Assembly: GCA_947169985.1 (NCBI GenBank)
Contig: CAMVRW010000163.1
Location: 1 to 5,762, forward strand
Direction: 5' to 3'
Length of the DNA stretch: 5,762 nt
Source: an uncultured Butyrivibrio sp.
GTDB lineage: Bacteria > Bacillota > Clostridia > Lachnospirales > Lachnospiraceae
The notes below the pieces were generated by a model. That model searched no databases. It was not told where the DNA came from and saw only the letters and a program-made list of their open reading frames with translations. The position numbers and the translations under genes were made by a program. How positions within the stretch are numbered: position 1 is the stretch's first letter; each line of letters begins with the position of its first letter. Below are positions 1 to 5,762 of the stretch, in pieces.

Positions 1-1008
1 AAGCACCTTCTTGCCCTTCCTGATAGGAAGGACCTTGTCATTCTTCAAAAGAACTGCACTGTTTTCTGCAACACGTAGCGCAACTTCGTAATCTCTTTTC
101 CTTGACTCGTCATCAGATGGCTTGGCATCTTTAGCTGCATTTTCCAGTGACCAGTTAAAGGCCTCAAGGATATTGGTAACTGCCTTGTCTACCTTGGCCA
201 CATCAAGCTTTCCAGCTTCCACAGCAGCCACGATGGCCTCCTCATGATCCTTTCTTGGTCCAGGCATAACCAGGTCAAGTCCGGCTTCCACGCCCTTTGC
301 AGGGTCTTTTCCTGCACCCCAGTCTGTGACCACAAAGCCGTCAAACCCCCATTTATTCTTTAGCACATCTGTCAGCACGTACTTGTTCTCTGAAAGGAAA
401 GTACCGTTGAGCTGGTTATAGGAGCACATGATGGACTTTGGATGAGACTCTTTTACCATCATCTCAAAGGCTGTGAGATATATCTCATGAAGTGTCCGCT
501 CATCCACCATGGAACTTCCGGACATTCTCCTATACTCCTGGTTGTTGGCAGCAAAGTGCTTGGGGCACGCAATAACGCCCCTGGACTGTACGCCTCTTAC
601 AAAAGCAGCTGCCAGCTTTCCGGCGAGATAAGGATCTTCAGAATAGTACTCGAAATTTCTTCCACAGACAGGACTGCGCTTCATATTAAGCCCGGGTCCA
701 AGGAGCATGGAAACATCCTCCCTGACGCACTCATCCCCCAGTGTCTGACCCAGTTCCTCCATCATCTCCTCATCAAAAGAGGAAGCAAGAGCACTGGCTG
801 TTGGATAACAGACTGTGCGGATACTGTCGATAACACCCAGGTTATCAGACTCTCCCACCTGCTTACGAAGACCGTTAGGGCCGTCACACATCATAAATGA
901 CTTTACCCCAAGCCTTTCAACAGCCTCTGTATGCCAGAAATCACTTCCCGACAAAAGAGCTGCTTTCTCCTGTAAAGTTAACTGGGACACAATGTCTTTT
1001 ACGTTCAT
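1..1008 (-). CDS. GH3 beta-glucosidase, N-terminal part (3' end outside window)
   Basis: This encodes the catalytic half of a glycoside hydrolase family 3 enzyme, which would release glucose from the non-reducing ends of cello-oligosaccharides or other beta-glucosides. The 336 residues visible cover the (beta/alpha)8 domain. DGPNGLR (42-48) is the substrate-binding loop. GRNFEYYSEDP (116-126) and KHFAANNQE (150-158) are family signatures. D229 in VVTDWGA is the expected nucleophile. The overall sequence resembles the clostridial BglB type of about 750 residues, so roughly the C-terminal half, carrying the acid/base glutamate, is missing because the window ends. No signal peptide is present, so a cytoplasmic enzyme acting on imported oligosaccharides is likely. 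The ATG at 1008 is supported by AAGGAGA at 1016-1022, eight bases upstream of the start when counted from GGAG. A terminator hairpin sits directly upstream. The family call is firm; the exact substrate is not, since GH3 also includes xylosidases. Confidence 0.95.
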   Translation of the reverse strand, partial: MNVKDIVSQLTLQEKAALLSGSDFWHTEAVERLGVKSFMMCDGPNGLRKQVGESDNLGVIDSIRTVCYPTASALASSFDEEMMEELGQTLGDECVREDVSMLLGPGLNMKRSPVCGRNFEYYSEDPYLAGKLAAAFVRGVQSRGVIACPKHFAANNQEYRRMSGSSMVDERTLHEIYLTAFEMMVKESHPKSIMCSYNQLNGTFLSENKYVLTDVLKNKWGFDGFVVTDWGAGKDPAKGVEAGLDLVMPGPRKDHEEAIVAAVEAGKLDVAKVDKAVTNILEAFNWSLENAAKDAKPSDDESRKRDYEVALRVAENSAVLLKNDKVLPIRKGKKVL

Positions 1009-1030
1009 TCTGAAATCTCCTTTTTCTCTT

Positions 1031-1065
1031 AAAAAAGGGTCATTGCTCATCGCAAATGACCCCTT
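1031..1065 (-). terminator. Rho-independent terminator or attenuator between the small gene and the GH3 gene
   Basis: Read on the minus strand, GGGTCATT (1062-1055) pairs perfectly with AATGACCC (1044-1037). A further GC/GC pair can form after a one-base bulge, leaving a short loop. AA and G at the base extend the stem against the T-run. Six T residues (1036-1031) follow immediately, so it is oriented to stop minus-strand transcription. It ends the 82-residue gene, 33 bases after its stop. It also lies just upstream of the GH3 ribosome binding site, so it could act as an attenuator. On the plus strand no T-run follows, so it is not a plus-strand terminator. Confidence 0.8.
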
Positions 1066-1098
1066 GACTATACATATTCAGTTGTAAAAACTAAGCTG

Positions 1099-1347
1099 TT
1101 ATGCTCTTATCTTAACGAAAGCAACTGCCTTCTTGGCTTCCGTCTGCTGTGTTTTTCTAACGAGGGCTGTAGTATGAACTGTATACTCTGACTCAATCTC
1201 TTCATCAAACATACTGCCTGCACCTAAAAGATCAAGTGCTTTAAACTTTCCGTATGAAAGGTTCTGCTCCTTTGCCTTTACCACGTCTGCCATTATTGCA
1301 ATGGTTCCCTGGCTTAATCCCTGTCTGCTCTTTGCGGAACGTCTCAT
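1099..1347 (-). CDS. Small basic protein of unknown function (82 aa)
   Basis: I do not recognise this family. The protein begins MRRSAKSRQG and ends FVKIRA, and it carries about 14 Lys/Arg against 9 Asp/Glu. A basic N-terminal tail (R2, R3, K6, R8) is followed by a probable helix around residues 13-30. A glycine-containing stretch (LLGAGSMFDEE, 40-50) comes next, then a polar region and a basic, alanine-rich C-terminus (AKKAVAFVKIRA). There is no signal peptide, membrane segment or cysteine. The start is taken at 1347 because a near-perfect GGAGGA lies seven bases upstream. A longer reading to 1416 would run through the inverted repeat of the leader and has no ribosome binding site. The gene has its own predicted promoter and structured leader and is followed by a terminator. 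The basic charge would allow nucleic-acid binding, but that is only a guess. Confidence 0.7.
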   Translation of the reverse strand: MRRSAKSRQGLSQGTIAIMADVVKAKEQNLSYGKFKALDLLGAGSMFDEEIESEYTVHTTALVRKTQQTEAKKAVAFVKIRA

Positions 1348-1354
1348 ATTAAAT

Positions 1355-1360
1355 TCCTCC
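1355..1360 (-). promoter_or_regulatory. Shine-Dalgarno of the 82-aa gene (decides start)
   Basis: On the minus strand this reads GGAGGA and is separated from the ATG at 1347-1345 by seven A/T bases (ATTTAAT). It is the strongest ribosome binding site in the window. It rules out the longer 105-residue reading that would begin at 1416. Confidence 0.85.
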
Positions 1361-1379
1361 ATCTCATAAGAAAATGATT

Positions 1380-1449
1380 TTAAATGAAGTGGCTTGTGAA
1401 ACTTTGGGCCCCTCAACCTCTTGTAGTTTCACAACAAAATTTCATTTAA
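1380..1449 (-). repeat. Two-tier inverted repeat in the leader of the 82-aa gene
   Basis: The outer arms TTAAATGAA (1380-1388) and TTCATTTAA (1441-1449) are perfect reverse complements. So are the inner arms TTGTGAAACT (1394-1403) and AGTTTCACAA (1425-1434). The tiers are separated by a 5/6-base internal loop (1389-1393 and 1435-1440). The central 21 bases include GGGCCC. That makes 19 matched base pairs across 70 bases. The predicted transcript start at about 1450 places the whole repeat at the 5' end of the mRNA. It could be an mRNA-stabilising or regulatory stem-loop, or a DNA operator. It is not a terminator, since no T-run follows on either strand. Confidence 0.75.
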
Positions 1450-1456
1450 TGGGTAC

Positions 1457-1485
1457 ATTATATACCACTGGTTCTTAAAAAGATA
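1457..1485 (-). promoter_or_regulatory. Predicted sigma-A-type promoter for the 82-aa gene
   Basis: On the minus strand a consensus -10 box TATAAT occupies 1462-1457. Seventeen bases upstream is a weak -35 box TATCTT (1485-1480). The sequence TGGTATA just before the -10 also offers an extended -10 reading. Transcription would start near 1450, immediately before the 70-base inverted repeat. The -10 box is convincing; the -35 is not close to TTGACA. Confidence 0.6.
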
Positions 1486-1552
1486 GAGAATAAGCCATAC
1501 TTTTTCGCGCTAAATCATTAAAAGTTTATGAAATTTATTTACACTTTTTTTA

Positions 1553-2293
1553 TTATTTCTGAACTTTTATTCTCTCATCACCTGCGAGATAGGCTAAAAG
1601 CGCCTGTCTGGCGTGTTCCTTGTCGGTTGCTTCAACACTTACGGTGAACTGGTAGGTATGCTTCTTCATGCCTTCTTTAAGCCTTTCATTCTCAGCTTCT
1701 GCCAGGGATCTGTCCTTCGTATCCTCGCTGGTCATCTCCATGATGTCATTGATAGCAAACTTCCGAAACTCTTCCAGATGCTTATTATCACCTGCCAGAT
1801 ACCTTTCGATAATGGACAGGGTATTTCCAAGATTCAGGTAATCACCATGGAGGAAAGTCTCCATATCCATGACCTCTGACTGCAGGGAGCTCCCATCGTC
1901 AGACCAGGCCAGCTCTTTTTCCATAAATTCCTTGACACTGTCTGCATGTTCCTTCTGCCAGTCTATCACGTACCACTTCCAGATCTGAAGTCTTCTCCTG
2001 TTGACTTCCTCATCTGAAAGCTCAGACATCTTCTGGCAGGCATGCCTTACACCTCTGGAAACCAGCGCATCCGTAGTCTTGGAAACCTTATAGCTCCTCT
2101 CCTGGATCACCTTATGCTTCTCAGTATTTTCTATAACAAGTCCAAGCTCATCATCTGAAATATACTTAAGGAACAGAGAATAGTCGCCATGACGCGCAAT
2201 GACAACAGGCCTGTCATGGAGCACAGTATCCTTAAACTCCACAAAGGACTTCAATACATCATCATTTTGTATATAGCGAAAAGTCCGACTCAT
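1553..2293 (-). CDS. Uncharacterised cytosolic protein in a c-di-GMP operon (246 aa)
   Basis: I do not recognise this family. It has no signal peptide, membrane segment or classical c-di-GMP motif such as PilZ RxxxR. From an MSRTFRYI start, the first ~55 residues look alpha/beta (RPVVIARHGDYSLFLKYI). The middle (about 60-200) is charged and mostly helical, with aromatic spots such as IWKWYVIDWQKEH and FLHGDYLNLGNTL. The last ~35 residues (HTYQFTVSVEATDKEHARQALLAYLAG) have the look of a small beta-alpha unit, as in ferredoxin-like or ACT-like folds; that is inference. The ATG at 2293 is chosen because GGTGG sits five bases upstream. A GTG at 2302, three codons earlier, lies inside that ribosome binding site. 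The gene follows the degenerate GGDEF-EAL gene by 24 bases, so the two are almost certainly co-transcribed. That suggests a role as partner or output of that protein. Confidence 0.8.
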   Translation of the reverse strand: MSRTFRYIQNDDVLKSFVEFKDTVLHDRPVVIARHGDYSLFLKYISDDELGLVIENTEKHKVIQERSYKVSKTTDALVSRGVRHACQKMSELSDEEVNRRRLQIWKWYVIDWQKEHADSVKEFMEKELAWSDDGSSLQSEVMDMETFLHGDYLNLGNTLSIIERYLAGDNKHLEEFRKFAINDIMEMTSEDTKDRSLAEAENERLKEGMKKHTYQFTVSVEATDKEHARQALLAYLAGDERIKVQK

Positions 2294-2298
2294 TTGTT

Positions 2299-2303
2299 CC
2301 ACC
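2299..2303 (-). promoter_or_regulatory. Shine-Dalgarno of the 246-aa gene (decides start)
   Basis: GGTGG on the minus strand lies five bases before the ATG at 2293-2291. The upstream in-frame GTG (2302-2300) is part of this site and has no good site of its own, so the ATG is the better start. Confidence 0.6.
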
Positions 2304-2317
2304 GCCTATAGTTACTA

Positions 2318-3970
2318 TTACTGCCTGAAAAATGGCAGCCTCTTAAATTCTTCAATCCTGCAAGGTCTTCCAAAGTAGTAGCCCATCAGGTCAGAAACAG
2401 GATACTGCCTTGCAATTCTGGCAGTTTCCTCGTCCTCGATACCCGAATAGCAGGTCCTTATGCCAAGCCTGTGGGTAAAAGAGGTTACGGATTCGATCAT
2501 ATATTTTACAGCCACATTATCTGTGATGGATCCGGTAAGTGAAGGCACCAGATTCAAAAGATCTATTGGAAGATGCCTTACATAATCCAGAGATGCAAAA
2601 TCCATGCAGTCAATGCCGATCTTGATTCCACAGGACTTGATGAACTCAATCTGACTCTTTAAATGTTCAATACTCAGCTGTCTGCTGCCGGAGGTCATCT
2701 CCAGATAAAGTCCTGTTGCCGGGTATCCGGTCTTTCTTAAGATCTCTAGGAGTGTTGTTCTAAATTCAGATCGTTCCAGCTGCATAAACGCCAGGTTAAC
2801 GCTGAGATAAAAGTCCTTATTGTTCCTTCTGATCTCCAGTGCATCCATAAGCGCATGCTCAAGAATCCAGTTGCCAAGAGAATAAAAAACCGGATCCTGC
2901 TCAAGCCATGGCACAAATTCCGCAGGAGATACCTCTCCGTAGGGCTCCTTATGCCATCTGACAAATACCTCCATACCTACAAGCCTTCCGTCAACTGCCG
3001 AAACTATGGGCTGGTATTCCAGATAGAAGCCGTCAAATCCATTTATTACACTATTCCTCACCTCATCAACCAGGGCAATGCTGCTCTTGTTATTTTCAAG
3101 CTCGTCGTTGTGGAAGATGATCAGATTTCCATGCTTCTGGGTCTTGGAATAGTTCAGGGCATACTTGGCACTTGTATAGATTGAATGCTCATCCACGTTG
3201 TGGTCTGAAGCAACAATAACGCCACCTGCTATCTCTGCTCCTACCTTCTTATCATTGACTAGTATGGACTCCCTTGTGTAGGTCCTCATTCTGCCATAGA
3301 ATCTCTTGATATCATCAATTGACATGCTGTCAGAGATAAAAGCAAGAGTTGTTCCATCACCTCTGAAGGCTCTTCCAAAGTTTTGTCCCTCCTGCACCAG
3401 CCTTGTGGCTGTGGCACGAAGAATGTTATTACCGGTCATGTAACCAAATCGTCTGTTTACATCGCCAAAATCAATGAAATTGATAAGTAGGATCGAGTAC
3501 TGCCTCATCTGGAACTTGAGCTGTCTCATATAATTGAGCATCTCATACTGATTTGGCAAAAGAGTTATCGGATCATTGTTATCTACAATCCCCTTGTTGA
3601 TGATAGAGCAGGCGTAGAAAACAGGTTTTCCTGCGTAGTCCTTGATGACAACTCCCCTACAGGAGCAGATAACATATTCTCCGTTTTTATTCTTAGCTCT
3701 GTATTCGAAAGTGGGATCTGTCTTTTTTCCTGAATAAACAACCCCAAGATATTCAGCATACTTTTCCCTGTCATCGGGATGTATCCTGGTCTCCCAGACG
3801 GAAGATGCATTGTATATATACTCCCCGGCAAGTCCAAAGTAGTCCACCGCATTGGCTGACCACCTTGAAATATTATTCTCCATGTCGTAGACATAGACAT
3901 AACGGCTCCTTGATGTTACTGCAAAAGTATCAAAGATCCTGTTTATGGTGTCAAAATTTCCTCCCGCCAT
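2318..3970 (-). CDS. PAS-GGDEF-EAL protein with degenerate GGDEF and EAL domains
   Basis: This is a cytosolic protein of 550 residues with three domains. Residues ~20-125 form a PAS-3-like sensor (IHPDDREKY at 63-71). Residues ~133-287 form a GGDEF fold (DPITLLPN, INFIDFGDVNRRFGYMTGNN) whose active-site GGDEF has become RGDGT (203-207) and which lacks the RxxD inhibitory site. Residues ~315-548 form an EAL fold. In the EAL half, E334 (EVF in place of EAL), N392, E424 and D454 remain. The second Asp of the DDFG loop is C455, the catalytic Lys is N473, the late Glu of the AEGVE motif is S509 and the Gln of the QG motif is M529. From family knowledge, neither cyclase nor phosphodiesterase activity is expected. 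A role as nucleotide sensor or scaffold is inferred. The gene starts 17 bases after the cyclase gene, with GGAG ten bases before the ATG. An in-frame TGA just upstream of the ATG excludes a longer start. Confidence 0.93.
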   Translation of the reverse strand: MAGGNFDTINRIFDTFAVTSRSRYVYVYDMENNISRWSANAVDYFGLAGEYIYNASSVWETRIHPDDREKYAEYLGVVYSGKKTDPTFEYRAKNKNGEYVICSCRGVVIKDYAGKPVFYACSIINKGIVDNNDPITLLPNQYEMLNYMRQLKFQMRQYSILLINFIDFGDVNRRFGYMTGNNILRATATRLVQEGQNFGRAFRGDGTTLAFISDSMSIDDIKRFYGRMRTYTRESILVNDKKVGAEIAGGVIVASDHNVDEHSIYTSAKYALNYSKTQKHGNLIIFHNDELENNKSSIALVDEVRNSVINGFDGFYLEYQPIVSAVDGRLVGMEVFVRWHKEPYGEVSPAEFVPWLEQDPVFYSLGNWILEHALMDALEIRRNNKDFYLSVNLAFMQLERSEFRTTLLEILRKTGYPATGLYLEMTSGSRQLSIEHLKSQIEFIKSCGIKIGIDCMDFASLDYVRHLPIDLLNLVPSLTGSITDNVAVKYMIESVTSFTHRLGIRTCYSGIEDEETARIARQYPVSDLMGYYFGRPCRIEEFKRLPFFRQ

Positions 3971-3987
3971 TTTTCATACACTCCATC

Positions 3988-5358
3988 TCAGGAGCGGGTT
4001 CCCCTATCCCCGCCTGCCTGCTTTTTCTGGGCCTTATAAAGCCTCTTATTGTGGTACATAGCATCGTCAGCCTTCTTGACCACTTCTTCAAACTTGGCTC
4101 CATCCTCAGGACATCTAGCATATCCTGCACTGATGGAAACCTGAAGAGTAACGTTGCTAAGGACTACATCACGGGCAACGTTCTGTCGCATTCTGGCAAT
4201 TACACCCTCATAGAATTTTTTATCATGGGTACCGTGGATAACTACAACAAACTCGTCTCCACCGATACGGAAAGCCTTATCCTTTTCCCTAATACTGTTC
4301 TGGAGCCTCTTGGCAACAATATTCAAAAGAGCATCTCCTGCGTCGTGACCATAGGTATCGTTAACCTGCTTAAAATCATTGAGGTCCATGAAGATAAGAC
4401 CATAGGGAAGTTTCTTTTTACTGAGTTCTTCCATATGCTCCTGATAACTTCTTGGATTATTCAGATTGGTAAGAGCATCCCTGTAGGAAAGGATCTCCAG
4501 TTCCTTGGCATTAGCCTTCATAGACATGTAAGCTGACATAGCAAATGCTGCCAGGGAACTAATGACAATAGCTATAAAAAGAGAACCCAGGATTTCATAA
4601 AGGTTCATCCAGTTATTCATTGGTGATATTTCAAGAGTCCAGAAGCCGCCGCCAACTGTGCTTATCATAGCTTCAACAGGAGCTGCAAGAGCCTTTTCTG
4701 AATACTCCATGATAATACGGCTGTCTCCGGTGATGGGATTGTTCCCTATAAGCTTGTACTCGTAACCTCCTTCAGCAAGGTCTTTCATTCCTACTGATGC
4801 AAGGAAATCAGAGAGCTTTAAGGTAACTGATGCAAAGCCCCAGAAAGTATCGTCGGAAACCTGGTCGCTGGTATAGATCGGTCTTCTGATGATGATGCCA
4901 TAATCCCCGGAATCAAGAGTTATGGGCGCCATAATGATAGGAACCCCGGACATCTTGCTGTAGTCGGAATACACTCCCTGTACTCCGTCTTCAAACAGAT
5001 TCTTCCTGTCCCCTATTCCATTACTCAAAGGATAAATGTAGCTCACCACTCCTTCGGGAGCCAGAGAAATGTCAACAATATCAAGGTAGTCATTAAAAAC
5101 TTCCTCCGCAGTTACCTGGAAGCTGTCAGAGGTAATGACTCCCTTGCTGCTGGAAACCTCGATCTCCAGCATTCTGGTAATGTATTCCCTTCGCTGGATC
5201 TCCGCATGAATCCTGTCAGCAACTGATTTCGCTATAAAATCAGCTCTTTCTCTCCTGGCATTTGCAGCACTTGTAATGTATAGGAGCGCTATTATAGTTG
5301 TGATTATAAGAAAAACTACAAAGGTCAAAAGACCTGCTGTGATGCTTTTTTTCTTCAT
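3988..5358 (-). CDS. Membrane diguanylate cyclase with CHASE-like sensor domain
   Basis: This enzyme would make cyclic di-GMP from two GTP in response to an extracellular signal. From the ATG at 5358 it is 456 residues; positions below count from a possible GTG at 5364, two codons earlier. A transmembrane segment spans about 10-32. A CHASE-like extracytoplasmic domain spans ~40-245 (GVVSYIYPL, NGIGDRKNLF, GIIIRRPIY, FWGFASVTLKLSDFL). A second membrane segment spans ~255-280, and a GGDEF domain ~293-445. The active site is canonical: DLNDFKQVNDTYGHDAGD, then RIGGDEF with GGDEF at 368-372. REKD (359-362) is an intact RxxD product-inhibition site at the standard distance. The ATG is preferred because GAGG lies five bases upstream and the GTG overlaps it. 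The gene precedes the degenerate GGDEF-EAL gene by 17 bases and probably heads the operon. The cyclase call is firm; the CHASE assignment is good but rests on motif resemblance. Confidence 0.95.
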   Translation of the reverse strand: MKKKSITAGLLTFVVFLIITTIIALLYITSAANARRERADFIAKSVADRIHAEIQRREYITRMLEIEVSSSKGVITSDSFQVTAEEVFNDYLDIVDISLAPEGVVSYIYPLSNGIGDRKNLFEDGVQGVYSDYSKMSGVPIIMAPITLDSGDYGIIIRRPIYTSDQVSDDTFWGFASVTLKLSDFLASVGMKDLAEGGYEYKLIGNNPITGDSRIIMEYSEKALAAPVEAMISTVGGGFWTLEISPMNNWMNLYEILGSLFIAIVISSLAAFAMSAYMSMKANAKELEILSYRDALTNLNNPRSYQEHMEELSKKKLPYGLIFMDLNDFKQVNDTYGHDAGDALLNIVAKRLQNSIREKDKAFRIGGDEFVVVIHGTHDKKFYEGVIARMRQNVARDVVLSNVTLQVSISAGYARCPEDGAKFEEVVKKADDAMYHNKRLYKAQKKQAGGDRGTRS

Positions 5359-5360
5359 TC

Positions 5361-5367
5361 CCACCTC
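5361..5367 (-). promoter_or_regulatory. Shine-Dalgarno of the diguanylate cyclase gene (decides start)
   Basis: The minus strand reads GAGGTGG here, with GAGG five bases before the ATG at 5358-5356. The alternative GTG start (5364-5362) lies inside this site, so it is unlikely to be the initiation codon. Confidence 0.6.
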
Positions 5368-5398
5368 TTATGAAAAATAGCCTATATATAGTTATTTT

Positions 5399-5429
5399 AT
5401 CATATTTAAACTACAAAATCTTTAGTCAC
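5399..5429 (-). promoter_or_regulatory. Possible weak promoter for the c-di-GMP operon
   Basis: On the minus strand a TATGAT -10 (5404-5399) follows a GTGACT -35-like box (5429-5424) with a long 19-base spacer. It overlaps the end of the upstream transporter gene, and an A/T-rich leader follows. No terminator separates the two genes, so read-through from the transporter gene is an equally good explanation. Confidence 0.25.
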
Positions 5430-5762
5430 TGTAGCTGACATCCAAGTTCGCAGCAATACGATATTCCGGATATAACTCCTGCACCTCTTGTATTGTATTC
5501 TTAAAAATCTCATGCATGTTCGGAACAAAATCAACCACAAGGTCAAAACGGATGTCCTTTTTGTTAAAATCCACAAAGAAACCATGCATCTGAAGTATCT
5601 CTTTATGCCCTGCAACCACCTTGGCAATGCTGTTCCTTACTGCTGCGATTTTTTCATCCTTGGTATTAACGGAATATATTCCAATAGAAACAATGGAAAT
5701 GTTGTGTTCAAGATATACCTTCTCCTGGATCTGCCTTGTGATCTCATCGATCTTGTCAGCAG
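5422..5762 (-). CDS. Cation diffusion facilitator transporter, C-terminal domain (5' end outside window)
   Basis: Only the last 112 residues are visible, and the frame is open to the window edge. No initiation codon here needs to be real. Internal GTG or ATG codons could be called as starts of a 65-residue protein, but the reading frame clearly continues upstream. The segment shows two beta-alpha-beta units: KIDEITRQIQEKVYLEHN followed by SIVSIGIYSVNT, then EILQMHGFFVDF followed by RFDLVVDF, a helix, and YPEYRIAANLDVSYSD. The HGFxVD, FDLVVDF and LDxxYSD pattern is, in my recollection, typical of the cytosolic C-terminal domain of cation diffusion facilitator (CDF) transporters in Lachnospiraceae. 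That domain dimerises and senses metal. The membrane helices with the metal-site His/Asp residues would lie upstream, outside the window, so substrate metal cannot be judged. The stop is 63 bases before the diguanylate cyclase start. Confidence 0.7.
   Translation of the reverse strand, partial: ADKIDEITRQIQEKVYLEHNISIVSIGIYSVNTKDEKIAAVRNSIAKVVAGHKEILQMHGFFVDFNKKDIRFDLVVDFVPNMHEIFKNTIQEVQELYPEYRIAANLDVSYSD

Larger units (their letters stand above)
1361..1552. other. Intergenic region with promoter and structured leader
   Basis: This gap lies between the end of the c-di-GMP operon and the Shine-Dalgarno of the 82-residue gene. It contains the promoter at 1457-1485 and the inverted repeat at 1380-1449. 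The remaining 1486-1552 is A/T-rich with no strong terminator for the upstream operon. The only candidate is a weak A/T pairing of AAAAGT with ACTTTT. No open reading frame here has support. Confidence 0.6.

Noticed and set aside
442..900. Plus-strand open frame of 152 codons
   Set aside because: It is antisense to the well-supported GH3 coding sequence and its translation resembles no protein family. It is a shadow frame.
1464..1472. ACCA-C-TGGT palindrome inside the promoter spacer
   Set aside because: It could be a repressor half-site pair, but a 4+4-base palindrome is expected by chance and nothing else supports it.
1520..1548. AAAAGT / ACTTTT pairing downstream of the 246-aa gene
   Set aside because: The stem is six mostly A-T pairs with a 17-base loop, too weak to call a terminator.
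2321..2338. Inverted repeat CTGCC / GGCAG at the end of the GGDEF-EAL gene
   Set aside because: It has only five base pairs, lies within the coding end and has no T-run. It is unlikely to terminate transcription between operon genes.
3805..4536. Plus-strand open frame of 243 codons
   Set aside because: It runs antisense across the cyclase and PAS-domain genes and has no domain or ribosome site. The intact GGDEF protein on the minus strand explains this DNA.
5359..5421. Search for a c-di-GMP riboswitch in the cyclase leader
   Set aside because: The 63-base gap is too short and A/T-rich and shows none of the conserved GEMM sequence. The 1361-1552 leader does not show it either.
5406..5627. 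Second minus-strand frame of 73 codons near the transporter end
   Set aside because: It overlaps the transporter C-terminus in another frame, and only that other frame gives a recognisable protein.

Overview
All credible genes in this window lie on the minus strand, so the text reads from high coordinates to low. Base composition is moderate. Shine-Dalgarno sites are strong, the beta-glucosidase resembles the clostridial BglB type, and cyclic-di-GMP proteins are prominent. Together these suggest a Lachnospiraceae-type Firmicute; a rumen or gut genus such as Butyrivibrio or Pseudobutyrivibrio would fit. That assignment is inference from protein style, not from a marker gene.

Layout in transcription order: (1) 5762-5422 is the C-terminal 112 residues of a probable cation diffusion facilitator transporter, cut by the window edge. 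(2) 5358-3988 is a membrane-anchored diguanylate cyclase with an extracellular CHASE-like sensor and an intact GGDEF active site and inhibitory site. (3) 3970-2318, 17 bases downstream, is a cytosolic PAS-GGDEF-EAL protein in which both the GGDEF and the EAL halves have lost key catalytic residues. (4) 2293-1553, 24 bases further on, is a 246-residue protein of unknown family. Genes 2-4 look like one operon: an active c-di-GMP synthase, a degenerate enzyme that probably acts as a sensor or receptor, and an orphan partner.

(5) A 192-base gap (1361-1552) holds a good promoter. Its predicted transcript begins almost exactly at a two-tier inverted repeat of about 70 bases, followed by an 82-residue basic protein of unknown family (1347-1099). 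(6) A rho-independent terminator (about 1031-1065) follows that small gene and lies only about 9 bases before the Shine-Dalgarno of (7) a GH3 beta-glucosidase (1008-1, N-terminal 336 residues only; the C-terminal domain lies outside the window). The tight spacing leaves no room for a promoter downstream of the terminator. The glycosidase is therefore expressed either by read-through or attenuation, or from a promoter overlapping the hairpin.

The two points most worth following up are the operon pairing an active cyclase with a doubly degenerate GGDEF-EAL protein and an orphan third protein, and the structured leader plus terminator around the small gene upstream of the glycosidase. I found no RNA genes, mobile elements, CRISPR arrays or c-di-GMP riboswitch. 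No stretch over 300 bases is without a gene.
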